Shown: piece by piece, positions 1-14,300 of the stretch
Position numbering within the stretch: the first letter of the stretch is position 1
Layout: each line of letters starts with the position of its first letter
NCBI GenBank assembly: GCA_947568835.1
Contig: OX387606.1
Coordinates: 24,913,111 to 24,977,110 of the forward strand
Source of the DNA: Protonemura montana
Lineage: Eukaryota; Arthropoda; Insecta; Plecoptera; Nemouridae
Length of the DNA stretch: 64,000 nt
Direction: 5' to 3'
Position numbers and translations under genes: made by a program
The notes under the pieces: generated by a model
Seen by the model: only the letters and a program-made list of their open reading frames with translations
The model's database searches: none
What the model was told of the DNA's origin: nothing

Positions 1-1795
1 GCCATGTTTTGTTGAGTAGAAGTCGGCCTCGAGCGGCTATATCTGTGCAGGAGGGGTGACATGTCAAATGGATATGATGCGATGCTAATGTTTCTAGCCT
101 AGCAGCTAGAAACCCTGGCAACCGCACTGTCTGCAGAGTAGCTGGTAGCAATGCGACCTTGTCCCCTGGTTACAATTAGTAACGGCGACATCTAACTCCT
201 CTCGGCAAATAATCCACTGACCAAGCTGCTTCTGCCCCCAGTAATTAATGTGGTATGGTATAGCAATATTGGGCAAGCTCTCGACTGTAAGTCCGGTGAA
301 TCTTGCACAGAGGAGTCGACCAAGTGGCCGTCAAGCAGTTAAGTTAGGTTCCAGGACCATTTGAAAATGTGTACAGATAGCTTTTACCAACGGCCAATTC
401 CCTGTATTCATTACAGAGTTGTAGGATCGCACAAGGAAACACAGGTATTTGTGTTTTCAGCTGATGGATCTGTTACCCGAACCACTTATCAAATAGTTTC
501 TGCGGAATGAGCATTGAAAAAGTTTGAAAAAGTATATATATACACGTTCTTAGGAAACTTACAAACTAACTCGCTTCGACGGAAACCCCTCGAGGGCAAA
601 GTTGTTGCGGTCAGAGCTGGAAAGTTGCAGTGTATAGGCAATAAGAAGTAGGCTCTGATATTCGTGAGACAGCTTAATAATAAATCGATTGGGAATTTGA
701 TATCGGTTTTTGCGTTGGGCTGGGTAGGGTTTAAAACAATGTGCATGGCGTTGTGGGAGAAAAGGGGTAAAGGAGAGAATACTTGTCTGGGGTGGATTGT
801 TTCTGTTTAGTTATCATGTTTCTGCTGTTGCCGGGGGGGCAAAGTCTAAAACAGCGCAGCATTTGAGGGTCGTTATGGATGGCTTGCAGAGTAGGTTTGA
901 CCGCAGAAGGCATATTATTATTACCTAGTATCTTATTATAAACGTTCCACTGGAAACAATTAAAGCCCTTTACGTTCCCTATTTTCCCCGCCAAGAATTT
1001 GCGTCGCCTACCGCTCTTTTCTGCAACTTTCACGGACCTGTTCTATAGATAATATTCCAACTTGAACTTTGTGATGTAACGTCAATAAAGACTATCTGAC
1101 TGTCTATCTTTTGTCGCAAAACTCCAGGAGAAACTTGTGTCGAAAGAAAATAAAAGACTCCGATTTTCCAGGACAGAAAATCTCGCTCTTCCAGATAATT
1201 GACCGGAAAAATCATTGTTTGATTTAGAAATCGATTTTTGCGAAATGTTTCCTGGAAGTTTTTGTGTGTTACTCCCGTATTTCCCGTGTATTCTCAAGCC
1301 TTTTGAAGGCGCTCGCATCCGCTTCCTGTCTCATCTCTTATTTATAACCATTATATTCTAGCATCTGTATTATGAATTTCACTCGCCGCAAGTAAATTCC
1401 CGACCAACGAAGTTGTGTCAGATGGAGGCGATGTGGTACCCGCTCTACACCGTTGCTCGTCAGAATTCTGCAGGCTCTTTATGTTTTAAAACTAGAAATT
1501 GGGGTTAGTCAAAGTTTGGGCCTCACATAACTTTTCCCATCGACAGAACGGAGAGCACCTAGCTGGTGAGACAGAGGTGAAGCATAAGTTACACAATCTT
1601 TACTGCCAGACCCAAGACTACACCGAGCAAAGTTCTTAATTGATTTAGAAATTCCTGCTCATTCTTGTATCGATTCCGATATGTGGCGACCCGATTCTAT
1701 GTCGTAGAAACGACTTTCCGCTCAGAGGCTAGCGACTGATCAGGCAGATCTGAGGATATACAAGTTTGTTTGCCAATTCTTTCCAATCACCGAAC
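1..1795. other. No gene recognised
   Basis: I see no convincing exon, RNA gene or mobile element here on either strand. Open frames are short and without recognisable similarity. A further exon of the minus-strand gene that leaves the window on this side could be hidden here, but I could not identify one by its splice sites and phase. Confidence 0.4.
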
Positions 1796-2297
1796 AGTTT
1801 GGCATTTTTGAAACACCGGTTCTCGTTAGATCACCGAAGTTAAGCAACACTACGCTGAGTCACCGTATTGGATGGGTGACCATCATACACATGACCAGTT
1901 CTGTTCGGGAGAGAGGTTGGAGGGATGAAAGTCAAGCACTGGGTCAGGTATTGGATGGGTGACCATCATACACATGACCAGTTCTGTTCGGGAGAGAGTT
2001 TAGAGGGATGAAAGTTAGTACAGCAACTTCACTCGCCTTGCTTATCAACCTCTCGGCAGCATAGATTTGTGGAGGAATCCTGTTGTTCACGTTGTACCGT
2101 CCTTCGGAAGGGACGTTAAGCCGGTGGTCCCCTTGGTCTTCGACAGGAGTAGGCTACGTGCCGGCACCGGGTTTCCCCTCCCTTCTAGGCTAGGTTAGGT
2201 TCATCGTCATCCACTCATTCACCGACGTTATTAGACCAGTTCCGCATGACCAGATGTCAAAACAGTGCGTTGTTAAACACCACAAATAATGATAATC
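1796..2297 (+). mobile_element. 5S-rRNA-derived SINE
   Basis: The head resembles the internal half of metazoan 5S rRNA: a GAAACACCGGTTCTCG-like start, then GATCACCGAAGTTAAGCAAC, then GGATGGGTGACC, which covers the internal Pol III control region. It is followed by a second 91-bp head unit and by a core with CCGTCCTTCGGAAGGGACG. The 3' tail reads GTCGTTAAACACCACAAAT-like, followed by AAT-type repeats. Heads of this type define the 5S-derived (SINE3-type) SINEs. The core looks like one of the cores shared among invertebrate SINEs, perhaps Nin-DC, but I cannot verify the name. The same element recurs in this window at 5.35-5.95, 21.5, 26.7, 31.7, 45.1 and 52.0 kb. Confidence 0.8.
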
Positions 2298-2935
2298 TGT
2301 CCAGTTTTGCACTGATGGTCATATTTTGATTCCAAAAGAACAAAACAAATCCATGAAACCTGTTTTACTTCCCAACAAACTACGGTATTATGTTTAAAAC
2401 AAGTTTGCTATTGTATACAAAGAAGAAGCTGGAAGGGATTCCAGCTGGCGACCGTCACGGTACCGGAATTGAATAATTAAACCTCCTCGAAATCGCACAG
2501 TGATTCGAACATTTTAAGTATTAATTGGCATCAGATGGCAAAGCTCCCAGGCAAGCCTTTATTACATTTCATTGGAATGCTCTGAAAGCGTCTTCTTCGC
2601 AATTTGAATAAAAATACTCTGTAAAGAGGCTGAGGGATTAAAGACGAATGAAGAAGATGAAAGGAAAGAAAAACAAGATGATTGTGGTGAGGAAAGGATC
2701 GCCACATGACTCAAGAAATGTCCTCCGAGGCTTGATGGTGGAGTCGCTGTTAGATCCTTAACTACATGCAAATCGAAATAAACACATTAGATGGGTTTTA
2801 TTTATTTTTTCTCGCGTACAAAGGGTTTTTCTCGTAAAGAGAAGTTTTTTCTTTGGTCTGGATGGTGATAGACACTTGAACATTAGCGTCTGTGAGAGTC
2901 TTTCATCCTCGCCTTTGACTTGTAAATGAGGTCAG

Positions 2936-3097
2936 GCGGACGCTGGGGTTGGGGGACAACGCGGGGTTCTGGGGGCAACGCGGGGTTCTGGGGGCAACGC
3001 GGGGACAACGCGGGTACAACGCGGAGGACAACGCGGGGGACAACGCGGTGGCAACGAGGCGGACAACGGCGGGAACAACGCGGGAACAACGCGGATT
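2936..3097. repeat. GC-rich minisatellite, about 10-bp unit
   Basis: Irregular tandem copies of a unit like acaacgcggg, with short interruptions. Open frames across it on both strands are by-products of the repeat. Confidence 0.8.
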
Positions 3098-3412
3098 GGT
3101 GCAGCATTACAACTAAGCCACGCCAGGCTGTTCGTGCAGATCAAGGACGAGACAACATCAAGTCATTGTTATCCGTCGTAGCTCGATCTAAATATATTCA
3201 AATTATACTTTTTTGACATCTCCGCGAGATTTGCATGGAACGGCCATCAGTCCCTTTTCTTTTACATCGTGAAAGTTTTCAAATGTTCAGGAATTCGTGT
3301 TGGTCTTCCAAGAGTATTCTTTCTACCGTACCGTGTAGTGTTAATCAGATGCTCATGATCAACACAACTCATCGCCGCTATCGTGTTTCATTACAGCACC
3401 TTTGGGTGCTAA

Positions 3413-3632
3413 TTAGATGGGTGGCTGGGTAGCTGGGTGCCAGGGTGCCAGGGTGGCATGGTGGCAAGGCGGCAGGGCGGCAGGGTGGCAGGGTGGCAGG
3501 GTGCCAGGGTGCCAGGGTGCCAGGGTGCCAGGACGTCAGGGTGCCAGTGTGGCATGGTGGCAAGGCGGCAGGGTGGCAGGGTGCCAGGGTGCCAAGGTGT
3601 CAGGGTGTCAGGGTGGCAGGGCTGCAGGGTGT
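3413..3632. repeat. 10-bp minisatellite (cagggtgcca)
   Basis: About 22 copies of a 10-bp unit with variants gggtggcagg, gggtgccagg and aaggcggcag. All three plus-strand frames stay open through it, which is expected for a repeat of this length. Confidence 0.9.
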
Positions 3633-4773
3633 GTTAGAATAGAGTTGTTTGATTTTTAAACTCATGGCGTCCATATAATTCAAGTGCGGGTATACATTTG
3701 AAAATACGAGTTTGAACTGCACTTGCCAATGCGTGCCGTTTCTTTGTCTCAAAACAAAACGAGTCTAATAGAAAATGTGTGCTGATCTTGTAATTTCCCC
3801 TGCGAATAGAAAATGTTATTCAGCTTGGCAAGAAAAGCTGCAAGAGTTTCCAAATGAACATAGCGATACGGTAAGACTGTATCATGGCAAATATACTAGA
3901 GCTACTAGAGCGGTTGCTCCTGCGTTTTTCTTCATCGAAGAGAACTTCAAAGAAAGGTGCAAACATTTTTATTGGGCTGCAAAATAAACGACCGCACGGT
4001 TGGGTAATATAGGAGACCCACGGATCATTTTCATTGCAGTTTCTGTCTGATATTTGCTAAACAACCATCCAATTCTTACAGAAATATAAACTGACATAGC
4101 AAGGTGAACGAATTCTTCAACTTATCTTTGCGGCAGTGAATTTAGGATATTCCCCAGAGAAAAAGGGATTAGAACGTCAAATACTTTAAGAAATCGGTCA
4201 AACATTGCTGGAGATAATTTTGAATTTTACATGACTTCAGAGCACGACCCAACGCAACATTTCTACGCTGATTTGATGGGATTTTCATAATGAATTTTAT
4301 TTAAAACTGGCTGGCAAGGAAAGGTTTTGACAGTTCTCAATCAATGTCAAACAACTTAATTACCGAAGAAACTTACATTTTGTCAATTTTAAGTGCTTAT
4401 CCGTTCATTAAACATGTTTTTAGTCAGATCTGGTGAAGATGTAAAAGGTATTTCACAAGTTTCACTCTCTAAGAAATATTTCAAGAAATCATACACGGAA
4501 ATCTTTTGACAGCCAACGTCGTTTGTTTGCGAAATTGTCATCGTGGTCACTTTTGAATTCACAGAGTTTCCACAATGCAGTGACCCCGAGTGACATAAGC
4601 GGCAAATTTCAAATAAAATAAATGGGGATACTGTATGGTACTGTATGGTACTGTATGGTATTGCATGGTACTTTTGGTTGTGGTCCCATTTAAACCAAAA
4701 TGCCCACTCCCTCAAAATCTAAAGCGGCCGTTAGGCAGAGGGTAATGCTAGTACTATTTTATATAAAATAGAC

Positions 4774-5082
4774 GATTTACCAAACGATGATAATAATTTA
4801 AACTGTAAGACAAGGACAAAGGGAAATTTTAAACCAAAGAAAATTAAACTAGAAATAACAAAGAAAGACCCAGATTTTTCAGGTGCAAAACTGTATACTG
4901 CTCTACCTAATTATATCAAGGAAAAAAAGGACAGGCGCTGAGAAATAACATAAAAGAGTTTTTAATTGAGATATGTTTTTATACTGTCAAAGAATATTGT
5001 ACCATTTAATAAAAAAAATGACTGTCAAATAACGTGTATATGTTCTAAATGACAATAAACAAATTATTATTATTATTATTGC
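4774..5082 (+). mobile_element. LINE 3' end (RT C-terminus and ATT tail)
   Basis: The frame from about 4798 to 4941 reads a C-terminal reverse-transcriptase stretch containing KLYTALPNYIKEKK, matching the (Y)NSLPxxIK block near the end of many CR1/L2/Jockey-like LINE proteins. It is followed by a decayed remainder, an AATAAA at about 5052 and an (ATT)n tail. This is a 5'-truncated dead copy; the clade is not resolved. Confidence 0.6.
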
Positions 5083-5230
5083 AAACAAAACGATTTTTGA
5101 AATTACAAAAACACTGTCACATTAAAGACAATAATGATCACTATACAAATGATACAGCCACTGATTTTTTATAAGAAATAAAGAGATTGTTGGAGACTTA
5201 AGCTTTAAGAGGCTGATTCTTGCCGCTTAC

Positions 5231-5322
5231 CGTGACAGTCAAGTTCTTGTAGGTGACAATCAGGTGGGGCGATAACGCGTCCAGTCGACAACCTCGAAGA
5301 AGAGGGTGGAACCGACCCCCAT
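5231..5322 (-). CDS. Exon 3 of the secreted sushi-like gene
   Basis: Acceptor TTGTTTCAG|AT and donor ACG|GTAAGC flank 92 bases. With the single G left over from exon 2 the first codon is GAT, and the following 30 codons are open. Both other frames are less plausible: one has a stop, and the other fits neither phase nor composition. One Cys and one NLT sequon are encoded. Confidence 0.6.
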
Positions 5323-8300
5323 CTGAAACAACCAATACATATTGTTGTATTATTTATTTATTTGTGGTGTTTAACATAGCACTGTTTTGACAACTGGCCA
5401 TGTGGCACTGGTCTAATGGCGTCGGTGAATGAGTGGATGATGATGAACCTAACCTAGCCTAGAAGGGAGTAGGGGAAACCCGGTGCTGGTACTTAGCCTA
5501 CTCCTGTTGAAGAGCCCGGTCCCTTCCGAAGGACGGTACAACGCGAACAATAGGATTCCTCCACAAATCCATGCTGTCGAGAGGTTGATAAGCAAGGCGA
5601 GTGAAGTTGCTGTACTAACTTTCATCCCTCCAACCTCTCTCCCGAACAGAACTGGTCATGTGTATAATGGTCACCCATCTAATACCTGACCCAGCGCAGT
5701 GTTGCTTAACTTTCATCCCTCCAACCTCTCTCCCGAACAGAACTGGTCATGTGTATGATGGTCTCAAATCCAAAACTAGCGCAGTGTTGCTTAACTTTCA
5801 TCCCTCCAACCTCTCTCCCGAACAGAACTGGTCATGTGAATGATGATCACCCATCCAATACCTGACTCAGCGCAGTGTTTCTTAACTTCGGTGATCTTAT
5901 GAGAACCAGTGTTTCCAACACGCCAAACCGTTCGGTCAAATCGCTGTTTATGATGCATAGAATTCCTTCCACATCAAATCAATCGTTTCATAAAAAAGAA
6001 AGCGATTCATCTCGAGTTTTAATATCAGTTCAGCTGCCGGCCATGAAATGCATCTCGATGGACTTTAGAAAGAGCCGTTTCAGCGAAATTAACATATGTG
6101 TTATTGTAGTGTACACCCCGTGCTACTTGATTAGTAAACACAATTTGCACTCAATGGCATATGACTGCAATGATAATAATATTACCCTGCAAGTCAGCAC
6201 CGAGCATACCCGAGTTCATGTAATGAGAGTAATGAGTGGAGGACATACAAGTTCGGTAAATATAATCATGTCACGAAATTAAACTGTTCAGCAAACTAGC
6301 AGTGTCAATGTCAGCATACAAATAGCCCCCAGTTCTGTCGACCGGTCATTGTGTATTGTACCCCACATTTGTCTCATTTCCAGTGAGAGAGAAGCGTTAC
6401 GTGACACGGGAGCCCACATCGATATCTATTTACAGGAACGCCATCATTTCGATGTTAATTGCACGTGTTTTGTACGTTATATCCAGTGGTGTAGTCGAGG
6501 GTATACAATGGTATTAACCTTATACCCAAAACACTTTTTAACACCGAGCGTATACCCAACAAAAATATATACAGGGTATACGCCCAATAAATACTCTTTG
6601 CAAAACTTTAAAATGTGTTTTGCAACGACAATTCTTAATCTCCCTACAACCTGCACTATAAAAACTGGAAAAGCAAAGTTTATTCCGAAAAGTGGGTAGT
6701 CCGTGTATTGTAGCGGTTCGTATGATCTGGATGGGTATGCAATGGTTTTTCCAAGCAGTCAACGTACTCATTCAACCCACCCGAGGAAAGCTCGATTGCA
6801 GCTACCCCAACACCAAGTAGTAGTTTTAGTGTTGATAGGAATGAACTATCTATGAACTATAATTAGTGAATAGACTAAAGGTAAAGAATTAGAAACACCC
6901 CCCATCCAGTACCTAACCTAGTGATGACCACGGCATTTGGAACTCACAGCCTGATTACCCAGCGTATACCCAAACAAAAATGTAGGACTACATTACTGGT
7001 AACATCCGAGCCGGGGCCGAGCTGTAGCGTCCGTACGCGGTGACAATAATTCAAGGCAATTTGTAGTTTGTTTAGAAATTACAAAAATGTCCTGGCATCA
7101 GTCATTGTATTTCGATGAAAGCGCTGTAATATACAATAACAAAACTGAAAGTTGCTCGAGGTCTACACAGAGTTGCCGAGCAAAGTTCCGCTCTCGACCC
7201 TAACGATACACGAACATTGAATTTATTAAAAAAAATACATACACACAATTCGAATTGCAAATTTCTACGCCATGATTTCTTTTTCATGACAGTTTGTTTG
7301 AAGCTATGAAATTTGAATAGCTCGCTGCGGTCACGGCGTTGCCACGTCATGGTGGACGGCCATAACCAAATTGTTTGGTTATGTTTGTTGTGATGAGAGG
7401 CCGTTAAAAGTGTCGCCCTGTCAGTTAAATTCACCCTGTCAATCGTCGCTGTTTTATGATCACACACGTTACACGATATCGACATAGCGTGCTCTGATTT
7501 TCAACACATTTTCTTCCTGTACGCTCGAATCTGATTTAAAAAAAAACAGAGTGGTGTGCACTGCATTACACGCATTAGCATAGATTAGTTCTGCACAACG
7601 TTCTGACAAGTGCTTCGCTCGCTTCCCCAAATGCACCCGATCGATACGCGTTCTACAATATTAATAGCTTGCGGACCAGCGAAAGCTTTATGACCGAACC
7701 ACTAGTTCCATAATTAGATAATCTGGCAATCCTCAATTTTCTGACTCTTTTCAAAACGTTCGCGAATGGGAGATAGGAATTAGGATTAAACGAGCACTAA
7801 TCCCTAGCTGGGAGCAAAGTCAATGCTCGGGATTATTCGTTATACAAAAAAGTGACTCTGGTTTGCTCTGGTTTGCTCTGGTTTGCTCTGGTTTGCTCTG
7901 GTTTGCTCTGGTTTGCTCTGGTTTGCTCTGGTTTGCTCTGGTTTGCTCTGGTTTGCTCTGGTTTGATCTGGTTTGCTCTGGTTTGCTCTGGTTTGCTCTG
8001 GTTTGCTCTGGTTTGCTCTGGTTTGCTCTGGTTTGCTCTGGTTTGCTCTGGTTTGCTCTGGTTTGCTCTGGTTTGCTCTGGTTTGCTCTGGTTTGCTCTG
8101 GTTTGATCTGGTTTGCTCTGGTTTGCTCTGGTTTGCTCTGGTTTGCTCTGGTTTGCTCTGGTTTGCTCTGGTTTGTTCTGGTTTGCTCTGGTTTGCTCTG
8201 GTTTGCTCTGGTTTGATCTGGTTTGCTCTGGTTTGCTCTGGTTTGATCTGGTTTGCTCTGGTTTGCTCTGGTTTGCTCTGGTTTGCTCTGGTTTGCTCTG

Positions 8301-11300
8301 GTTTGCTCTGGTTTGCTCTGGTTTGCTCTGGTTTGCTCACTGGTTTGCTCTGGTTTGCTCTGGTTTGCTCTGGTTTGCTCTGGTTTGCTCTGGTTCGCTC
8401 TGGTTCGCTCTGGTTTGCTCTGGTTTGCTCTGGTTCGCTCTGGTTCGCTCTGGTTTGCTCTGGTTTGCTCTGGTTTGATCTGGTTTGATCTGGTTTGCTC
8501 TGGTTTGCTCTGGTTAGCTCTGGTTTGCTCTGGTTCGCTCTGGTTTGCTCTGGTTTGCTCTGGTTTGCTCTGGTTCGCTCTGGTTTGCTCTGGTTTGCTC
8601 TGGTTTGCTCTGGTTTGCTCTGGTTTGCTCTGGTTTGCTCTGGTTTGCTCTGGTTTGCTCTGGTTTGCTCTGGTTTGCTCTGGTTTGCTCTGGTTTGATC
8701 TGGTTTGCTCTGGTTTGCTCTGGTTTGCTCTGGTTTGCTCTGGTTCGCTCTGGTTTGCTCTGGTTTGCTCTGGTTTGATCTGGTTTGCTCTGGTTCGCTC
8801 TGGTTCGCTCTGGTTTGCTCTGGTTTGCTCTGGTTTGCTCTGGTTTGCTCTGGTTTGCTCTGGTTTGATCTGGTTTGCTCTGGTTTGCTCTGGTTTGCTC
8901 TGGTTTGATCTGGTTTGCTCTGGTTTGCTCTGGTTAACAATTAGCTATGCAGATATTAGTTACCTCTTGCAGGTTGATGGCAGACATGCATCATTCATGA
9001 GCATGGTGCGACGTGAAAGGTAACTCATATGTCAGTAATCGCAGTGTATCACGTCATATCTTGCATACAATTATTATGATTAATGATATCGTTAATTACG
9101 AACTATAATCAGCATTAAATATCCTAGTTCTAGAAGTTACTCGATGCTCATCATGTGTAGTACAATGACATTCACCATGATTGCGGTGAAAACGGTTGGC
9201 TCCATCTCATGAATTAGTGAAAAGTGCACACCGCGGTTTTTAGATTATTTCCACAGGAAAAGCACTCGCATGCAATACATCTCAATTTTGCATTTTATTA
9301 GAGCAATGGATTTTAATATAGCTCTGGTTTGCCCGCATGCAAAGCGGTGTAATGGTTACAGCGAGGCGTCGACCAAGGTAGAAACACATTGTTGGTAAAA
9401 ACAATTGCCCCCCACTACTTCACGGCTACAAGTAGATATACTTTTAAATTAACGAGAAAAAAACTTAGCGCTATTTACGGGTACTACGCTGGGGCTTGTG
9501 TTTTATTTTTTTTAAATATGCCTCTGCGCTGGATTCCCTCGAGGCTGGCTGACGAAGCGTTTCTAGTTCGAGTCCCGAGCAAGCCCCGCCGACAGCGACT
9601 GCACGCGATGGTTAAAAAAAACCTTTCAAAAAATTCTGTAAGCGTCGTTGCTGTCGCTGGAACATCTGGGTCATATTCACAGAAAAAGCAGGCTATTTTA
9701 TAGCCGTTGTAGTTGGATATTTAAACTCTGGTGAAGTTTCAGTGGTCTTCGATTTAAGCAACATGTGTTTTCAAAGAAAAAAAAACACTCGGTGCTTGAA
9801 ACTAACCCAAAACGCACACAGGCTTCTTCTAAACATAACCTTGAATTCCGATTTCTTGTCGACAATTCTCTCAGAAACCTGAAAGCTTACATATTTTCCC
9901 GCTGCATTCATAAAGAAGAGTTCACAGCGCCAGTGTCGCTGTGATGAAATCATAGAAGCTTTGATCGTCAAACGAGTCTAAAAACTCCAGGCTTACGCAG
10001 TGTCAATCCCTCGGCATTAAACATCGCCGTCATTACGAGAAAACAATACGAGCGAGAGTCGTCCAAAGAGTAATTAAAATCCCATCTTTTAATTCCCAGT
10101 CTGCGTTGAATAATTCACCCAAAAAAAAAAAAAAAAAAAAAACAGCAAAAAAGGATAAAAAGCTCTGTTACTCACCATCATCCTGTTGACATAGGGGACC
10201 GTGCCACTCTCCGCCAATGCACTTGATTTTGCACAGTCTCATCTCGCCCATTGGACCAATCTCTGCAGAAAACTTCACCTCGACCACGTCGTTGTATTCT
10301 GCGTCGTGGACATCAGATTTGTCGACGTGAGATCCGTTGACGATGACTTCGACGTCTGGTGGTGGACAACCCCGACCCTTGCGCTCTGTGAAAGAACAGG
10401 ACACCGTTAGATCGCTTGGAGTGGAGTGCCGTTTCAAAAGATCGAGCTCGGATAATTATCTGCTAGAGCTGGGACAATGGATTACCGAGGTGTAATGTTG
10501 ATAAGGAAGAATGACGATGCAAAGAATAAAGAATAAACAACGCCGGGAAAGGAAGTAGATAGTGATTATAATATATCTTATGGAGTGGCGCTTTTATGAA
10601 GTTGAATGGAGCTCGGCAAGGTCTTTTTTCCCCGGATAGAATATCACGGATAACTTGAAGATATTAAAAGTTTACTCTAATAATGACTTGCGTTCACCAA
10701 ATTCAGAGGGAAATAGAAATAATGAGATTCGTTTTTTTGAACGGAGATAGATTTTTGCAAATCAAGCACAGAACCAAACAAATACCCATCGATAAACGTA
10801 GGCAGAACATAAATGTAAGGTAAAATTTTGACATGGATTCCGCAGCTTGAAATACCTCGTGCATGCCGTATATTTTTATTTGCCAATAACGTTTTTATTT
10901 TTCTTCTTCTTCGTTTTTCAAACCATTCATCTTCGTCGCTATCGACGCAAATTTCCTCGTTGCCCGGCGGTATTTTCTTTTGTTTAGCCGACTTTCCCCC
11001 CGAAGCATGTCGCGTCGCGTTAAAAGAAAATGCGGCCGCCCACTCTTTCCACCGCCGCCCATCTGCGTTCTCTCACACGAACACAAAAGAAAACACATAC
11101 ATACAGAGACATGGCACTGAGCAGCTCACGTGCTGTAGCTTTCCAGTTTGAAGGAAAACGAATTCTACCTTTCCGTTGCGATGTCAAACAAACAAATCGA
11201 AAAACTTCAATGTAGATTTAATCGAATCTGGTGACGGCCAAACCTCGATTCCCCATTCAAGACTAATGCCTTGAAAAGCGACAAAGAATCGAGCATTTTG

Positions 11301-14300
11301 TGGCCGAGAAATCTTACCGGCAGATTATTCTGTGTCATAAATCATTCTGCTGAGAAGCAGAGTTTCCTTCGTTCGCTAAACTTTGGTGAATATTCGCTGG
11401 TGCATTCATCTTCAGCACTGAAAACTGCCACGTGGAACTGCGTGGAGCGAAGCTAAACGCAGCGTGACATATTATGTAAGCATGTGCTTTCCGCGGCGAG
11501 ATCTATGCGAGATCGTTTCAACAGAATCGAGAACAAATATCTCTCCTCGAAGACTCGACTGCAGATCTTAGAGTTTCTCAAGACGTTCATGTGGTTTCCA
11601 GACTAAGTCACGCATGTGTGCGTGGGCGGATTCTTCAACTGCAAAAAGCTGGGAATGATTGCCTAGCGGATCGATCGACATAGGAAACTTTCCGACAGTC
11701 TCGGTGATCAATTGCAGTACTGCTATTTAATGTTTCTATAAAACAGTTTCGATTACCGAACTTATTCTTGGTATATACCTACATACCCTGTGTATCATTA
11801 GGGTTATGTGTATACCGAACTTCAGTGCAATCGGGTCATAACGATTATCATCTCATCCCATCTTCGACTTAGCTCCAGGCTATGTTAAGTAACTTGCACA
11901 CAATATCAACCCTTACCTTCAGAGATGCAATCTAACAGCGCCTTCATTCCAAATATCTACCTATTCTAAACTATTTGCATATTTACCCTTCAAGCAACAT
12001 TTCTTACCCAAACCCAAAAACCACCAAAACATAAACAACCAAGAATCGTGCAAATATTCATGCGCTCGTCAATAATTGAGAGCATTCACGGATCAAGCCA
12101 CAAAGGCGTCGCGACGTCGGCGTCGTCCACATGCCACCGCGACGCCATGTGACGCCGGCCTCTCTCGTTCAACGTAATGCACTTAACAGGTTCTCACTTC
12201 GTGACGTCTGGCTGGCTCAGGGGGTGGGGGAGAGAGACTTGGGTGCGCTCTGTCGGATGGTGAGAGAACCTCATTAGTAGAGGCAAGCCAACGTGCTTAA
12301 TTTACTCCTGCTAGGATATCAGCGAAGATTAACATCAACTTTGTTATGTCCCTCCACCCCACCCTCCCCTACCCAGTCAGGCACCCTATGGTCGCTCAGT
12401 CGACCGGCTGGCTTGAATTAACAACACCTAGTGGTCGAGCCCTGAACCTTCCTGTAACTAGCAGCAGTCGAGGCATTTAAGCAATCATATGTTTGGTAAT
12501 TTCATTGAATGTGAAGCAGCACCTTTTAAAAGCTAAAACTTTAATGCGAAGAGGTACAGCGCTTTTTGTGACTTTCTGTGAAGGAATATACTTCTATATA
12601 TATATATATCCAATTAACGTGAGTTTTAATTTTCTAGCGAATTTATGGCTGGACGCATAATTTATTAATTTCATAAAGTGTTAGCCTGCGAGTTCTCGCG
12701 GAATCGAAAAGAAGACACCAGCCTTGGGGCTTTTTATCTCGGAAACGGTGAGGATTTCCAAAGTTTCGCTCCAAAAATAGTAAACCAGAAGAGAAATGTA
12801 AAATAAGTCCGGGATCTTTTCCCCGCCTGACGCAGGATGTAAACAGCATCGAGCGTTTGCTTTGAAAGTTTATTTTGTCTCTCCCCCCTCCTCCCGGTCT
12901 AGTTGACCTGTCCAACTGATAAAACGGGAAGGGTAGGAGGGGTGATTGCTTTCCCCCCGTGAACCGTGCGTAGCGTCGCATCAAAGCGTCGCGACGCGGA
13001 ATTTAAGCCCGTCGAAGTGCGGATCCTGCACGCTACGGCAAAGAGTTGATAAGATTGAGGATTATCAACTTCTACGAGCTTTAGGCTGTGTTCGCTGTCG
13101 ATATTGGAAAATGGACTACTGTTCGGTGTCTAGTAGGCTTTTCCCGACAAGATGGAAAGTCTCGGTTTTCCTCGCCGTGAAAATCCAGCCCCTCTAGCAC
13201 TTGACCCGGCCTCGCTGGTATCGGGTTCATATCTCTCTCTCGTGTGCTTCACACTAGAATTTAATAAAGCAAAAACTGCTTACAGAGATTTTCATCGCGA
13301 GCCTCTTGTATTCCTTTTCCTTTTTTTTTTTTTAATCTTGAAAAAATCTGAAGGCGTTTTTGTAAAAATTAATTTTGCCATACGTTTCGGCCGCATTGCG
13401 TTGCTCCTGCAGTGGACCCTCCGGGTAAGTGGTGAAGTTCTTGCTGATTCTGTCGGCTGCAGTAAAGCACGTCATCATAGTGAACCATGTCACCGTCACC
13501 ACCATCAACATCAACGTCAACTACACCCGAGGCACTGGGATCAGACTCTGCGATTTATTAGGTTATGAAACGCAGAGCGAAGACGGTTCATTGTTTGAGT
13601 TTTCTTTGCAAACCACGGAGCCAAAGATCAAACTCGACCGAGTTTTCCACAAGGAAAATGTGGCTCAAAAATCGAGAAGGAAACCGTGGTTAATTCCTAA
13701 CCAGGTTAGCGTTGCCAGAGCTTACACATAGCTATTTAATTGTGATGGTTTTTAGACTCATGTCTACTTGATCTAAACTTAGCAATAGTTTTAACAAAAA
13801 CTATTTCAACTGGGTTTTGAATGCTAAGTGAAGAACAACTGAATTTCCCAACGTTTTGTAACTTGTACCTGTTACTTTATCAAGGGTAAGAGCAGTCCTG
13901 ACAATTTTCCAATAACAAAAGAACCACACAAAATTATAACAATTACCAAGTTCAAGCTTCCTAAATGCATTTAAATAAAATAAACAGGGTTACTAACTAA
14001 AAAAACTAACTGATTTTGTATTTTCTGAAATAAAATACCGAACAAATTGGCGTTTTTTTAGGAAACTGACTGATTATTGTGGTGATGGGTAACTAGTATC
14101 GTGGCTATAGAGAAAAAAGCTGAAGAAAATGAAGTATTTTTCTTGTTTATTTTTTAAACCGGTTCATCTTGCGGATTTCTCACCTTATCACGTTTATACC
14201 TGCAAAGCTATTCTTCCTTACCATCACTTCTAAGTGCTGATAAAACGCTAGTGGTGTTCACATATCGTTACCACTTTTAAACGCGGCGCAAAACGCCGAA

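Larger units (their letters stand above)
2298..4770. other. Intergenic or intronic; two minisatellites only
   Basis: No exon recognised. It lies to the 3' side of the exon at 5231-5322 on the minus strand, so it may be intron of that gene. It contains the minisatellites listed separately and short open frames that I could not assign. Confidence 0.4.

Noticed and set aside
1820-1900. 5S rRNA gene
   Set aside because: Only the internal part of 5S is present, with substitutions, and it runs into a SINE core; the terminal helix is missing.
5875-6282. 135-codon plus-strand frame
   Set aside because: It starts inside the SINE head on the antisense strand and shows no recognisable similarity or signal.
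7840-8940. 366-codon frame of Gln/Ser/Lys/Pro repeats and Leu/Val/Cys frames on the other strand
   Set aside because: Direct result of the 10-bp satellite; all frames are open and none extends into unique sequence.
13429-13731. Possible exons near 13.4 kb (GTAAGT after CTCCGG)
   Set aside because: The plus-strand donor would leave an 11-base exon and the minus-strand frame has no matching acceptor or phase for the sushi-like gene.
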